A stretch of DNA of 64,000 bases. Origin: an uncultured Bacteroides sp. Its GTDB lineage: Bacteria > Bacteroidota > Bacteroidia > Bacteroidales > Bacteroidaceae. The first letter of the stretch is position 1. Each line of letters opens with the position of its first letter. Both the position numbers and the translations under genes were made by a program. The notes beneath the pieces are model-generated. The model saw only the letters and a program-made list of their open reading frames with translations, did not search any database and had not been told where the DNA came from. Location: contig NZ_CALDPF010000031.1 of the NCBI RefSeq assembly GCF_937912035.1, positions 372,001 to 436,000 on the forward strand. Reading direction: 5' to 3'. Positions 10,114 through 18,699 of the stretch are shown one piece after another.

Positions 10114-10143
10114 CTTGCAGTAATGAACTATTAATTACATTTG
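10114..10143 (+). promoter_or_regulatory. Probable promoter of the NlpC/P60 gene
   Basis: The -7 element TACATTTG (10136-10143) fits TAnnTTTG. CTTGC at 10114-10118 is a reasonable -33 element about 18 nt upstream. The start codon is 25 nt downstream. Confidence 0.5.
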
Positions 10144-10167
10144 TATTATGATGATAAATAAAATATA

Positions 10168-10695
10168 ATGACAACAGGTTCTTTTCATATAATAATAAAA
10201 TGGGCGGTTACGTGTCTGGCAACAATCGTTATGTCATCATGCGGAACCCATAGAATGAGTTATGACTTCAGAGACTTGGCTGTGGCAGCTATAAGACTGG
10301 ATATGGACATAGAGATGAAAGATAATCATAAACTGTATCTGGAAGCTGCAGACTGGATAGGAACACCCTACAGATATGGTGGAACTAACAAGAAAGGAGT
10401 TGACTGCTCAGGATTGACATCAGCTATATACAAGAATGTATATAGAAAAAGACTTAGCCGAAACTCCGATGAACAGAGGAAGAAAGACTGCAGAAAGGTG
10501 ACCAAAAGGAATCTAAAGGAAGGTGACCTGGTGTTTTTTCACAATGGCAAGAGGAAGAGAACAGCATCGCACGTAGGCATTTATCTGAAAAATGGAAAAT
10601 TCATACATGCATCAACAAGTGTTGGAGTGGTAGTGAGCAGCCTGAATGAAAGATATTATGACAAGCACTGGCTGCAAGGAGGAAGAGTGAAATAA
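10168..10695 (+). CDS. NlpC/P60 family cysteine peptidase lipoprotein
   Basis: The 175-residue protein has a lipoprotein signal with lipobox VMSSC near residue 25, so it is probably membrane anchored. The NlpC/P60 domain spans about residues 55-170. The catalytic cysteine is in KKGVDCSGLTSAIY, the histidine in SHVGIYLKNGKFIHAS, and the YRYGGTNKKG segment is typical. Such enzymes cut D-Glu to diamino acid bonds in peptidoglycan stem peptides. It is followed at 8 bp by an unknown secreted protein, probably co-transcribed. Confidence 0.9.
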   Translation: MTTGSFHIIIKWAVTCLATIVMSSCGTHRMSYDFRDLAVAAIRLDMDIEMKDNHKLYLEAADWIGTPYRYGGTNKKGVDCSGLTSAIYKNVYRKRLSRNSDEQRKKDCRKVTKRNLKEGDLVFFHNGKRKRTASHVGIYLKNGKFIHASTSVGVVVSSLNERYYDKHWLQGGRVK

Positions 10696-10703
10696 AATGA
10701 AAG

Positions 10704-11801
10704 ATGAATATGCTTAATGACTATATACAGAATAGGGTATTTTTGATAGTCGGAATAATAATGATTGCAAACAATACATTGGCCCAGCATCTGAAGACAG
10801 ACTTCCAGAAAGATTACAAGAAGCAAAACAATAAAGATAGTGAACTGAAGCTGAATGAAGAAGCAATTAAGCTGATAAAGTTTGACTTCATGCCGGAAAT
10901 GGAGAGCGAAGTAAGCAAGCCAATGGAGGCTCCGCTGGAAAAATCATGGATGAAATTCAAGGCAGATCTTGATGTGCCGATAAGTCTGACGGACACTACG
11001 AAAGTGAGGAGACCCAAAGGTTACATAAGAATGTTACCCTACTCTATCTGGACAAAGTTCGGAGAAGACCCAGTGTATGACGTAATGGTATTCGGGAAGA
11101 AACAGAAGGATTATGAGATATCGTGGACAATCAATCCTTTCGGTGATTATGATGAGAATTTCGGACTCAGTATTGCTCCCTCAGCAGGAAGCATAAGTGA
11201 CGGAATGAGGATAAGGGGAGCCGGAATAGCGATAGGAGGACTGGATATAATGGGATTTATATATGATAATCTGACTGCAAGAGGAAGAATGCTTAAACAC
11301 AACAGGAAACATGCAAATGCGTGGAAAATATATCAGAATTATCAGCCTACACTGAGTGACAGCCTGAAGTTTCCTACATTTTATAATGGCATGACCTCTC
11401 CGATATTCGATTACAGCAAAACCGGAAGCGGAAGCACTGCAATTACAGAAGAATTCCCTGAAATGACAGATTCGATGAGAGCAGAGATAGAGAAAGTAAT
11501 ATCTATAAAAAAGGATTCTCTGAGAAACGAATATCTGGAAAAAGCAAATGAGGAAGCTGATAAAGACAGAAAACCGGACAAAGTGAAGAGAAGTTTCAGA
11601 TGGGATGTAAGGAAAGCACGAGACGCACGCAAACGCAGAGATAAGGAGGAAGAACTCAAAGCAAAAGAGGAGAAGATGCTAAATGAACTGTCGGGAAGCA
11701 TGGACAGTTTGTATATCTATATGAGAAAAAAAGAGCAGAGGGATGCACAGAAGAGGGCTGAACAGGAAAAGATAAGAAAAATGAGATTCGGAGAGGAATG
11801 A
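10704..11801 (+). CDS. Secreted protein of unknown function with charged C-terminal coiled coil
   Basis: The 365-residue protein begins with a signal peptide (hydrophobic VFLIVGIIMIANNTLAQ). The middle has aromatic- and glycine-rich stretches (YDVMVFGKKQKDYEISW, GLDIMGFIYDNLTARGRML). From about residue 250 it becomes a highly charged Lys/Glu/Arg helix likely to form a coiled coil. I do not recognise the family. It is linked to the NlpC/P60 gene and so may have a cell-envelope role, which is inference. The annotated ATG is followed two codons later by a second ATG. Confidence 0.7.
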   Translation: MNMLNDYIQNRVFLIVGIIMIANNTLAQHLKTDFQKDYKKQNNKDSELKLNEEAIKLIKFDFMPEMESEVSKPMEAPLEKSWMKFKADLDVPISLTDTTKVRRPKGYIRMLPYSIWTKFGEDPVYDVMVFGKKQKDYEISWTINPFGDYDENFGLSIAPSAGSISDGMRIRGAGIAIGGLDIMGFIYDNLTARGRMLKHNRKHANAWKIYQNYQPTLSDSLKFPTFYNGMTSPIFDYSKTGSGSTAITEEFPEMTDSMRAEIEKVISIKKDSLRNEYLEKANEEADKDRKPDKVKRSFRWDVRKARDARKRRDKEEELKAKEEKMLNELSGSMDSLYIYMRKKEQRDAQKRAEQEKIRKMRFGEE

Positions 11802-11818
11802 TAAATTAATAAAATGAG

Positions 11819-11865
11819 AAAAGTGCCGGCAGGAATGAGACTTAGCTTGTCCTGCCGGCACTTTT
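11819..11865. terminator. Bidirectional terminator between convergent genes
   Basis: AAAAGTGCCGGCAGGA (11819-11834) pairs perfectly with TCCTGCCGGCACTTTT (11850-11865) across a 15-nt loop. It gives a T tract on either strand and serves the genes ending at 11801 and 11882. Confidence 0.9.
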
Positions 11866-11881
11866 AACTATCTAAAGAAAA

Positions 11882-12253
11882 TCACTTCTTGAAAATGAAA
11901 TACACAGCCAATATCAGACAGCAAAACGCCGCAAGATGATTCCATTTGAGTTCCATTTTGAATGCTATAACGGAGAAAACAGTGAAAACAACAAGTGTGA
12001 TGACCTCCTGAATGACCTTAAGTTGCATAATGTCGAATGGTCCACCACTTTCACGAAATCCAAGACGGTTGGCAGGAACCTGAAGACAGTACTCAAAAAA
12101 TGCTATAGCCCAGCTAAAAGCTATTACACCAATCAGAGGCAAAGATTCAAACCAGCTGTATTCACGCATTTTAAGATGACCATACCATGCGAATGTCATA
12201 AAAATATTTGACAAGACAAGCAGCAATACTGAAAAAATTCCTTGTGATAACAT
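11882..12253 (-). CDS. DMT family membrane protein, DUF486
   Basis: The 123-residue protein has four predicted membrane helices (IFSVLLLVLSNIFMTFAWYG; LPLIGVIAFSWAIAFFEYCL; ITLVVFTVFSVIAF; LAAFCCLILAVYFIF). It carries the family motif EYCLQVPANRLG. I chose the ATG at 12253 because the extra upstream codons encode a polar, asparagine-rich stretch unlikely to precede the first helix. The family is small drug/metabolite-transporter-like and its function is not established. Confidence 0.85.
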   Translation of the reverse strand: MLSQGIFSVLLLVLSNIFMTFAWYGHLKMREYSWFESLPLIGVIAFSWAIAFFEYCLQVPANRLGFRESGGPFDIMQLKVIQEVITLVVFTVFSVIAFKMELKWNHLAAFCCLILAVYFIFKK

Positions 12254-12298
12254 ATTATTGTTTTTAAATTGTTGGTTATTTATTTTGTTGAAATACAA

Positions 12299-13060
12299 TT
12301 ATTCTTTTTTTGAGGAAGGAACAACTATCGGCAACATGTCTGTCTGTATATTATTCATGCTGCTCCACAAACTGTATCTGGCCTCCGGATTCATTTCTTC
12401 AAGCCGTCGCAACACTTCCTTCATATCTGAGCGATGAGAATCTTTCTCGTATGGACAGTTCTTTATTTGTTTTCGATAGCCACGAATACGAGCCATATCC
12501 ATAAGATCTGACTCATGAAGAAGGCACATCGGACGAATAATAGTCATATCGAACTTACGCATAACCAAAGCTGGAGGCATAGTGCTTATGGCTCCCTGAA
12601 AGGTCATATTCATAAGCAGAGTCTCTAGTATATCATCCATGTGATGACCTAAAGCTATTTTATTACATCCGTACTCCTTTGCCACAGTGAACAGTGCCTT
12701 ACGACGGTTCCAGGAACAGAGGAAACAAGGAGACTTGCGAGTATCGGTGGAGGGATCGAACGATGTGGCATAAGTATAGAAAGGAACTCCCAAAGAGCGT
12801 GCGAAGGACTCCAGATAAGCGGTGTCGGACTTATACTCGATATTTGACATTTCAACATGGACGGCAATGACTGAGAACCGTGGTTTGTATATACGCGAAC
12901 GAAGAGCAAGAAGTTCGAGTAATGCCATAGAATCCTTACCTCCGGACAACCCTACAAGAATCTTGTCGCCGTCATCAATAAGACCATAATCGACTATCCC
13001 CTTAAGGAAACGTTTGTTGATACGATATATTATTTTGTCTTCTTCTGTCTGTTTAGCCAT
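12299..13060 (-). CDS. ttcA: tRNA 2-thiocytidine biosynthesis protein TtcA-like
   Basis: The protein is 253 residues from the ATG at 13060; eight more codons are open upstream but unlikely. The PP-loop ATP pyrophosphatase motif VGLSGGKDSMALLEL is near the N-terminus. The iron-sulfur cysteines include the CxxC in SPCFLCSWNRRK. LGHHMDDILETLLMN is the typical downstream block. By family it adds sulfur to C32 of certain tRNAs in the cytoplasm. Confidence 0.9.
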   Translation of the reverse strand: MAKQTEEDKIIYRINKRFLKGIVDYGLIDDGDKILVGLSGGKDSMALLELLALRSRIYKPRFSVIAVHVEMSNIEYKSDTAYLESFARSLGVPFYTYATSFDPSTDTRKSPCFLCSWNRRKALFTVAKEYGCNKIALGHHMDDILETLLMNMTFQGAISTMPPALVMRKFDMTIIRPMCLLHESDLMDMARIRGYRKQIKNCPYEKDSHRSDMKEVLRRLEEMNPEARYSLWSSMNNIQTDMLPIVVPSSKKE

Positions 13061-13081
13061 AATAATTATTAAATGCGCGTG

Positions 13082-13089
13082 CAAAAGTA
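13082..13089 (-). promoter_or_regulatory. Probable -7 element of ttcA
   Basis: The minus strand reads TACTTTTG, matching TAnnTTTG, 22 nt upstream of the chosen ATG. This supports the downstream start. No clear -33 was seen. Confidence 0.45.
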
Positions 13090-13211
13090 CAAGAAAAGAA
13101 TGATTTATGGAAGAAAATGAAAAATTGAATGTTTGAAAAACAGTTATTATGAAGTTTTTTTGTATTTTTGATAACTAAAACTATTTAAAGAGACATAAGA
13201 TTATTCGGAAT

Positions 13212-14636
13212 ATGACAAGACTTAAAATAAAAATAGCTGCAGTGGCTCTGTCAATGATTACAACAGGAGTTGGAGCTCAGACTCTGAGTCAGGCACAGAG
13301 ATGGTTTACGCAAGGAGAATTCGAAAAAGCCAAGCCAGTGTTCAAGAAACTGGTAAAACAATCTCCATCGAACGCAAGCTATAATTTCTGGTATGGAGCC
13401 TGCTGCTATGAAACAGGCGAGATGCTGGAAGGACTACCCTATCTTGAAAAAAGTGCTTCAAGAAAGGTTATAAACGCATATCTGTATGTGAGCAAGGCTT
13501 ATTATGACATGTACAGGTACGAAGATGCAATAGAAAATCTGGAACAACATATATACTGGCTGGAAAAAAAGAATAGAGACACTTCTGCTGCTGAAGAATT
13601 GATGACTAAATACAGGAAAGGAGAAAGACTGATAAGAAGTGTAGAAGATATAACTGTAGTGGACAGTTTCGTTGTAGATAAACAAAACTTTCTTGAAGCA
13701 TACAAATTGGGAGGTCAGGCAGGTACATTAGGAATAACAACAGACAGTGTTGGCGGAGAGGATATATGTATAGAATTCATTAATGAGATGGGTGACAAAA
13801 AACTACTCTCGGTCAGAGACGAAAATGGAAATAAAAAATTATATTCCAGTGTAAAACTAATTGACAAATGGAGCAAACCTCAAAGACTGAAAGGAATAAA
13901 TGATGATATGACTGAGTTGAACTATCCTTTTCTGGATTCGGACGGAACGACACTATATTTCTCTGCTAAGGGAGAGGAAAGTCTTGGGGGGTATGATATA
14001 TATGTGACGAGAGCTGACTCAGAAGAGAATTCATATTTCAAACCTGACAATCTGGGATATCCATTCAACTCGGCATATAACGACTACATGTATGCCATAG
14101 ACGACTATAACAACCTAGGTTGGTTTGCTTCGGACAGATATCAACCTGAAGGGAAAGTCTGTGTGTATGTATTTATACCAAATGATTCGAAAATTACATA
14201 CGATTATGACGCTTTAGGAGCAGAAAAAATGATATCGCTAGCTAAACTAGACAATATTGCCATAACACAAGCCGATAAGGAAGCGGTGGTAAGAGCAAAG
14301 CAAAGGCTGGCTAAAGTAACATATTCTGGCAGCAACAAAAAGGAGCAAAAAACTGATTTTGAGTTTATTGTAAATGACAACAGAACGTACACTTCGTTAA
14401 ATGACTTCAGAAACAAAGAAGCAAAAAAACTCTTTCAAGAGATGAATAAAATGAAAAAAGACTTGAAGGAACTTGAGAATGAACTGGATGGACTGAGAAA
14501 AAAATATTCAACATCAGGAAATGATATGAAAAAATCAATTGCTCCAGGAATAATCGACAAAGAGCAAAGAGTTGAAAGCCTGAGAAAAGAAATTGAAACA
14601 ATGACTAGAAGAATAAGGAATCTTGAACTAAAATAG
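13212..14636 (+). CDS. Tetratricopeptide/PD40 repeat protein, exported
   Basis: The 474-residue protein has a signal peptide ending near GVGAQ. The N-terminal third contains TPR-like helices (QAQRWFTQGEFEKAKPVFKK; AYLYVSKAYYDMYRYEDAIE). The middle has beta-propeller-like PD40 segments (NYPFLDSDGTTLYFSAKG; GGYDIYVTRAD; GLGWFASDRYQPEGK-like context). The last 80 residues are a charged coiled coil. It resembles Bacteroidetes OmpA-associated TPR/PD40 proteins but lacks a visible OmpA domain. Its role at the envelope is inferred. Confidence 0.8.
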   Translation: MTRLKIKIAAVALSMITTGVGAQTLSQAQRWFTQGEFEKAKPVFKKLVKQSPSNASYNFWYGACCYETGEMLEGLPYLEKSASRKVINAYLYVSKAYYDMYRYEDAIENLEQHIYWLEKKNRDTSAAEELMTKYRKGERLIRSVEDITVVDSFVVDKQNFLEAYKLGGQAGTLGITTDSVGGEDICIEFINEMGDKKLLSVRDENGNKKLYSSVKLIDKWSKPQRLKGINDDMTELNYPFLDSDGTTLYFSAKGEESLGGYDIYVTRADSEENSYFKPDNLGYPFNSAYNDYMYAIDDYNNLGWFASDRYQPEGKVCVYVFIPNDSKITYDYDALGAEKMISLAKLDNIAITQADKEAVVRAKQRLAKVTYSGSNKKEQKTDFEFIVNDNRTYTSLNDFRNKEAKKLFQEMNKMKKDLKELENELDGLRKKYSTSGNDMKKSIAPGIIDKEQRVESLRKEIETMTRRIRNLELK

Positions 14637-14642
14637 AAACTT

Positions 14643-15521
14643 ATGAAAGAATATTTCGCACCTTCGGAACTGATTATTAATGAAGACGGATCTGTATTTC
14701 ATTTGCATCTGAAGCCTGAGCAATTGGCTGACAAGGTTATATTGGTGGGAGATCCGGGAAGAGTGGCCCTAGTTGCATCGCATTTTGACAGTAGAGAATG
14801 TGAAGTGGAAAGCCGGGAATTCAAAAGTATAACAGGTACTTATAAGAACAAAAGAATTACAGTTATTTCAACCGGTATAGGGTGCGATAATATTGACATT
14901 GTGATGAACGAGATAGATGCTCTGGCAAATATTGATTTCAGAACCAGATACGAAAAAGAAAATTTGAAATCGCTGGAGATAGTAAGAATTGGTACATGTG
15001 GAGGACTTCAGCCATATACTCCGGTAGGAACTTTCATCTGTTCGGAAATATCTGTGGGATTTGACGGACTCCTAAACTTTTACGGAGGAAGGAATGCTGT
15101 ATGTGATCTGCAATTGGAAAAAGCGCTTCTGAATCATTTGGGATGGTCCGGAAATATATGTGCACCTGCTCCATATGTAATACATGCTAATGAGGACTTA
15201 GTGGAACGTATAGCACAGAAGGATATGGTAAGGGGCATCACAGTGGCATGTGGAGGATTTTTCGGACCTCAGGGAAGGAAACTGCGTATTCCTCTGGCTG
15301 ATCCTCATCAGAACGAAAAAATAGAGACTTTTGAGTATAGAAGCTGGAGAATAACAAACTTCGAAATGGAAAGTTCAGCACTGGCTGGATTGGCAAAGCT
15401 TTTGGGACATAAAGCTACAACTGTTTGCATGGTAATAGCAAACCGTGTAGCCAAGGAAGCAAACACAGGATATAAGAACCAAATAGATGATTTAATTAAA
15501 CTAGTACTGGAAAGAATATAA
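14643..15521 (+). CDS. Nucleoside phosphorylase (PNP/UDP family)
   Basis: The 292-residue protein carries the family's phosphate-binding start VILVGDPGRVALVASHF, the STGIGCDNIDIVMNE loop, RIGTCGGLQP, and the nucleoside-binding FEMESSALAGLAKLLG block. It most resembles uridine phosphorylase-type enzymes, which split nucleosides to base and ribose-1-phosphate for salvage. Base specificity cannot be read from the sequence. Its stop overlaps the start of the next gene by one base. Confidence 0.88.
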   Translation: MKEYFAPSELIINEDGSVFHLHLKPEQLADKVILVGDPGRVALVASHFDSRECEVESREFKSITGTYKNKRITVISTGIGCDNIDIVMNEIDALANIDFRTRYEKENLKSLEIVRIGTCGGLQPYTPVGTFICSEISVGFDGLLNFYGGRNAVCDLQLEKALLNHLGWSGNICAPAPYVIHANEDLVERIAQKDMVRGITVACGGFFGPQGRKLRIPLADPHQNEKIETFEYRSWRITNFEMESSALAGLAKLLGHKATTVCMVIANRVAKEANTGYKNQIDDLIKLVLERI

Positions 15522-16006
15522 TGGAAGAGAGTTTCAAACAAACAGACAATAAAAGCAAAAAGGAAAAATACATATATTTCCTGGAACAATACTCACGATT
15601 AATAGAGGACGAAAAAAACATAGTCAGTGTGCTGGCAAATACTACTGCTGCACTGAAAGAGGCATTCGGTTTCTTTTGGATAGGTTTCTATCTGGTAGAA
15701 GAAGGAATACTGCATTTGGGACCATTTCAGGGAAATGTAGCATGTTATCGTATTAAAAAAGGAAGAGGCGTGTGTGGAACAGCATGGGCAGAGTCCAGGA
15801 CACAGGTAGTGCCGGACGTTGACCACTTTCCGGGTCACATAGCATGCAGCTCGCTTTCGCGCTCGGAAATAGTAGTACCTATGATAAGCAACGGAAACGT
15901 TGTAGGAGTATTGGACATAGACAGTGATGAACTGAATACTTTCGACGATACAGACCGTATATATCTGGAAAAACTCGTTGAAATGATAGTAAAAAATTTA
16001 TACTGA
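15521..16006 (+). CDS. msrC: GAF-domain free methionine-(R)-sulfoxide reductase
   Basis: The 161-residue protein is one GAF domain with the fRMsr signatures: FFWIGFYLVEEG, LGPFQGNVACYRI, GRGVCGTAW and DHFPGHIACSSLSRSEIVVP. The cysteines in CYRI, GVCG and HIACSS match the catalytic and resolving set of fRMsr. It reduces free Met-R-sulfoxide, using thioredoxin. TAATG coupling with the upstream phosphorylase gene indicates translational coupling. Confidence 0.88.
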   Translation: MEESFKQTDNKSKKEKYIYFLEQYSRLIEDEKNIVSVLANTTAALKEAFGFFWIGFYLVEEGILHLGPFQGNVACYRIKKGRGVCGTAWAESRTQVVPDVDHFPGHIACSSLSRSEIVVPMISNGNVVGVLDIDSDELNTFDDTDRIYLEKLVEMIVKNLY

Positions 16007-16016
16007 TTCAAGAGTA

Positions 16017-17429
16017 ATGAACATTCTTTATACAGACGATACAATATGTGCCATAGCTACGGCACAAGGAGGAGCCATTGGAACAATCAGAGTTTCTGGA
16101 AAAGAAGCTATATGTATTACAGACAAGATATTCACCCCTGCGAGTGGTTCTACCCTATCCGAACGCAAGCCATATACACTTACCTTCGGACACATCAATG
16201 GAGAAAACGGTGAGATAGTGGATGAGGTATTGGTAAGCCTTTTCCGTGGACCACATTCATACACCGGTGAAGATTCTACGGAAATTTCATGTCATGGTTC
16301 ATCGTACATATTGCAACAGGTGATGCAACTGTTGATAAAGAACGGTTGTCGTGCAGCAGGTCCAGGAGAATTCACACAGAGGGCATTTTTGAACGGCAAG
16401 ATGGATTTAAGTCAGGCAGAAGCTGTAGCAGACCTAATAGCATCTACATCAGTAGCATCACATCGTATGGCAATGAATCAGATGCGAGGAGGATTCAGCC
16501 GTGAATTGTCACAGTTAAGAGAAAAACTATTACATCTCACTTCTCTTATGGAATTGGAACTTGATTTCAGTGACCATGAGGAATTGGAATTTGCTGACCG
16601 TAGTGAACTTTCACAAATCGCATCACAAGTAGAAGAAGTCATAAACGGTCTTGTACAGTCATTCAGTGTTGGAAACGCAATAAAGAATGGTATTCCTGTA
16701 GCAATAATCGGCGAAACAAATGCAGGTAAATCTACCCTGCTCAATGCCTTGCTAAACGAAGAACGTGCCATAGTGAGCGACATCCATGGCACCACCCGTG
16801 ATGTTATAGAAGACACAATGAACATAAAAGGAATTCTATTCCGATTTATAGACACCGCCGGAATCCGCGATACATCTGATACAATAGAAAGCATAGGTAT
16901 AGAACGTAGTTTCCAGAAACTTGATCAGGCATCAATAGTTCTTTGGGTGATAGATAGTACTGAAATTGAAATGCAGATAAATGCATTGAAGGACAAAATA
17001 ATTCCAAGATGTGAAGGAAAGAAGCTCATCTTAGTGATGAATAAATGCGATGTTACTTCAGTTTCTGAAACTATTTCTGACATCAAAACATATTTACGAG
17101 ACAACAACAATGTAGAGACTATATACATTTCCGCAAAAAAACAAAATGGAATAACAGAATTACAAGAACTTTTAGTCAGAGCTGCTGCACTGCCTGAAGT
17201 GACACAAAATGATGTTGTAGTAAGTAATGTCCGTCACTACGAAGCACTATCACATGCTCTTGAGGCTATTAACCGCGTAATTGACGGTATTGAAATGCAA
17301 CTGTCCGGTGATCTGGTAAGTCAAGATTTAAGGGAATGTCTATTCCATTTAGCGGAAATCGTAGGCGGAGAAATTACAAATGATGAGGTGCTGGGTAATA
17401 TATTCAGGAATTTTTGCATCGGCAAGTAA
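16017..17429 (+). CDS. mnmE: tRNA modification GTPase MnmE (TrmE)
   Basis: The 470-residue protein is full length. The N-terminal folate-binding domain begins with TICAIATAQGGAIGTIRVSG. The G domain has GETNAGKSTLLN (G1), DIHGTTRDV (G2), DTAGIRDT (G3) and NKCD (G4). The C-terminus ends in FCIGK, the CIGK motif needed for catalysis. With MnmG it modifies U34 of certain tRNAs. It is the last host gene before the ICE and looks intact, so insertion did not disrupt it. Confidence 0.96.
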   Translation: MNILYTDDTICAIATAQGGAIGTIRVSGKEAICITDKIFTPASGSTLSERKPYTLTFGHINGENGEIVDEVLVSLFRGPHSYTGEDSTEISCHGSSYILQQVMQLLIKNGCRAAGPGEFTQRAFLNGKMDLSQAEAVADLIASTSVASHRMAMNQMRGGFSRELSQLREKLLHLTSLMELELDFSDHEELEFADRSELSQIASQVEEVINGLVQSFSVGNAIKNGIPVAIIGETNAGKSTLLNALLNEERAIVSDIHGTTRDVIEDTMNIKGILFRFIDTAGIRDTSDTIESIGIERSFQKLDQASIVLWVIDSTEIEMQINALKDKIIPRCEGKKLILVMNKCDVTSVSETISDIKTYLRDNNNVETIYISAKKQNGITELQELLVRAAALPEVTQNDVVVSNVRHYEALSHALEAINRVIDGIEMQLSGDLVSQDLRECLFHLAEIVGGEITNDEVLGNIFRNFCIGK

Positions 17430-17474
17430 CTATCTGATTATCAATGAGTTAAATTGATTACAATCGATTGATAT

Positions 17475-17500
17475 GGCGCTCTTTACGGGGCGCCTTTTTT
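17475..17500 (+). terminator. Intrinsic terminator after mnmE
   Basis: GGCGC (17475-17479) pairs with GCGCC (17490-17494), followed by a run of six Ts. It marks the end of the host transcription unit. Confidence 0.8.
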
Positions 17501-17547
17501 GTTGCTCTACTGTCAATATTAGTCATTTATAAGCTTTGCACATCATC

Positions 17548-17568
17548 TTTTTGTACCGTTTTTGTACC
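17548..17568 (+). repeat. Tandem TTTTTGTACC motif near the ICE left end (candidate integrase binding sites)
   Basis: TTTTTGTACC occurs at 17548-17557 and again at 17559-17568, an 11-bp period of about one helical turn. It lies between the mnmE terminator and the first ICE gene. Similar TTTGTACC repeats are, from memory, frequent next to Bacteroidetes integration sites. A role as arm-type sites is inference. Confidence 0.4.
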
Positions 17569-17688
17569 ACGAAGCAAAATTCCGGCATTTTACGCTGGAC
17601 AGATTGTGGAGAAAGTTGACTATGGTTTACTAAGATTTACGATAGTTGACACATAACGGGAGAAATAAACATTTAAAATTTGAGTAAT

Positions 17689-18600
17689 ATGCCAGCAAGT
17701 AACACTAAAATTAAAAAGATTTGCGAATGGTGTGGAACACGATTCGAAGCACAAAAAATAAGTACAAAGTACTGCTCTCACAGGTGTGCAAATTTAGCTT
17801 ACAAAAAAAGAGAAAGAGAGAAAAACATTAAGGCTACTGAAGAGAATACTCAAAATAGGATTGAGGAACTACCTATCATCACAATTAAGGATAAAGAGTT
17901 TCTATCTTTCTCAGAGGTTGGAATTCTTTTAGGTATTACCAGACAAGCAGTCTATAAGATGGTCTATAAAGGATACCTTCAAGCTTCAAAAATTAGCAGT
18001 AGATTATCTTTCGTCAAACGCTCTGATATAGATGAGATGTTAAAACGTCATCCTTATGAATTTAGAATGCCCAAGGACACTCTACCTATCAAAGAATTTT
18101 ATACTACAGCCGAAATAATGAAAAAATTCAATGTAAGTGAATCATGGATTTTTGTTATGTCTAAGAAGAATAAAATTCCAAAGACATTCAACCGTGGTAA
18201 GACTTACTGGAGTAAAAAGCATGTTGATGCTTATTTTTCCTCGAAGGCTCCAGATGCAGACATTACAGAATGGTACAGTGTGCAAGAAGTTCAGGACAAA
18301 TTTCAAATGAGCCTTAACGCTATATACTCTTTTGTTTATAAAAATGCCATTCCGAAAAAGAAAGTTGGTATTACCGTATATTATTCAAAAAAGCACTTCG
18401 ATATAGCTAAGGGAATACGTCAGGCTGAAGAACCCAAATACTACACAGTTCAAGAGGCTATGGAAAAATTCAAAATAACAAGAGACCAGCTATACCATTA
18501 TACCAAGTATCATCAAATTCCCAAGATTAAGAAGGGAAAGTATACTCTTATATCCAAAGCTGAGCTCGATAATTTGTTCGAAGATCCTATCATTGAATAA
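17689..18600 (+). CDS. Zinc-ribbon protein with four excisionase-like helix-turn-helix repeats
   Basis: The protein is 303 residues from the ATG at 17689; an in-frame TTG at 17680 is also possible. The N-terminus has a zinc-ribbon-like set CEWCGTRF...YCSHRC. Four MerR/excisionase-type winged HTH repeats of about 50 residues follow. They begin at FLSFSEVGILLGITRQAVYK, FYTTAEIMKKFNVSESW, WYSVQEVQDKFQMSLNAIY and YYTVQEAMEKFKITRDQLY. It lies directly upstream of the integrase gene and probably acts as a recombination directionality or architectural factor, or as a regulator. That role is inference. Confidence 0.8.
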   Translation: MPASNTKIKKICEWCGTRFEAQKISTKYCSHRCANLAYKKREREKNIKATEENTQNRIEELPIITIKDKEFLSFSEVGILLGITRQAVYKMVYKGYLQASKISSRLSFVKRSDIDEMLKRHPYEFRMPKDTLPIKEFYTTAEIMKKFNVSESWIFVMSKKNKIPKTFNRGKTYWSKKHVDAYFSSKAPDADITEWYSVQEVQDKFQMSLNAIYSFVYKNAIPKKKVGITVYYSKKHFDIAKGIRQAEEPKYYTVQEAMEKFKITRDQLYHYTKYHQIPKIKKGKYTLISKAELDNLFEDPIIE

Positions 18601-18699
18601 TCCTGGTATAAGTTATTTTCCGGTGTGAGTATTCACCAAGAAAACACCAGTTTAATTTGTACCGATAATAATAATTTATCAACCAAAAACATTAATCTT

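Noticed and set aside
17468..17656. 62-codon frame after mnmE
   Set aside because: It begins inside the terminator and covers the tandem TTTTTGTACC motifs; no sign of coding.
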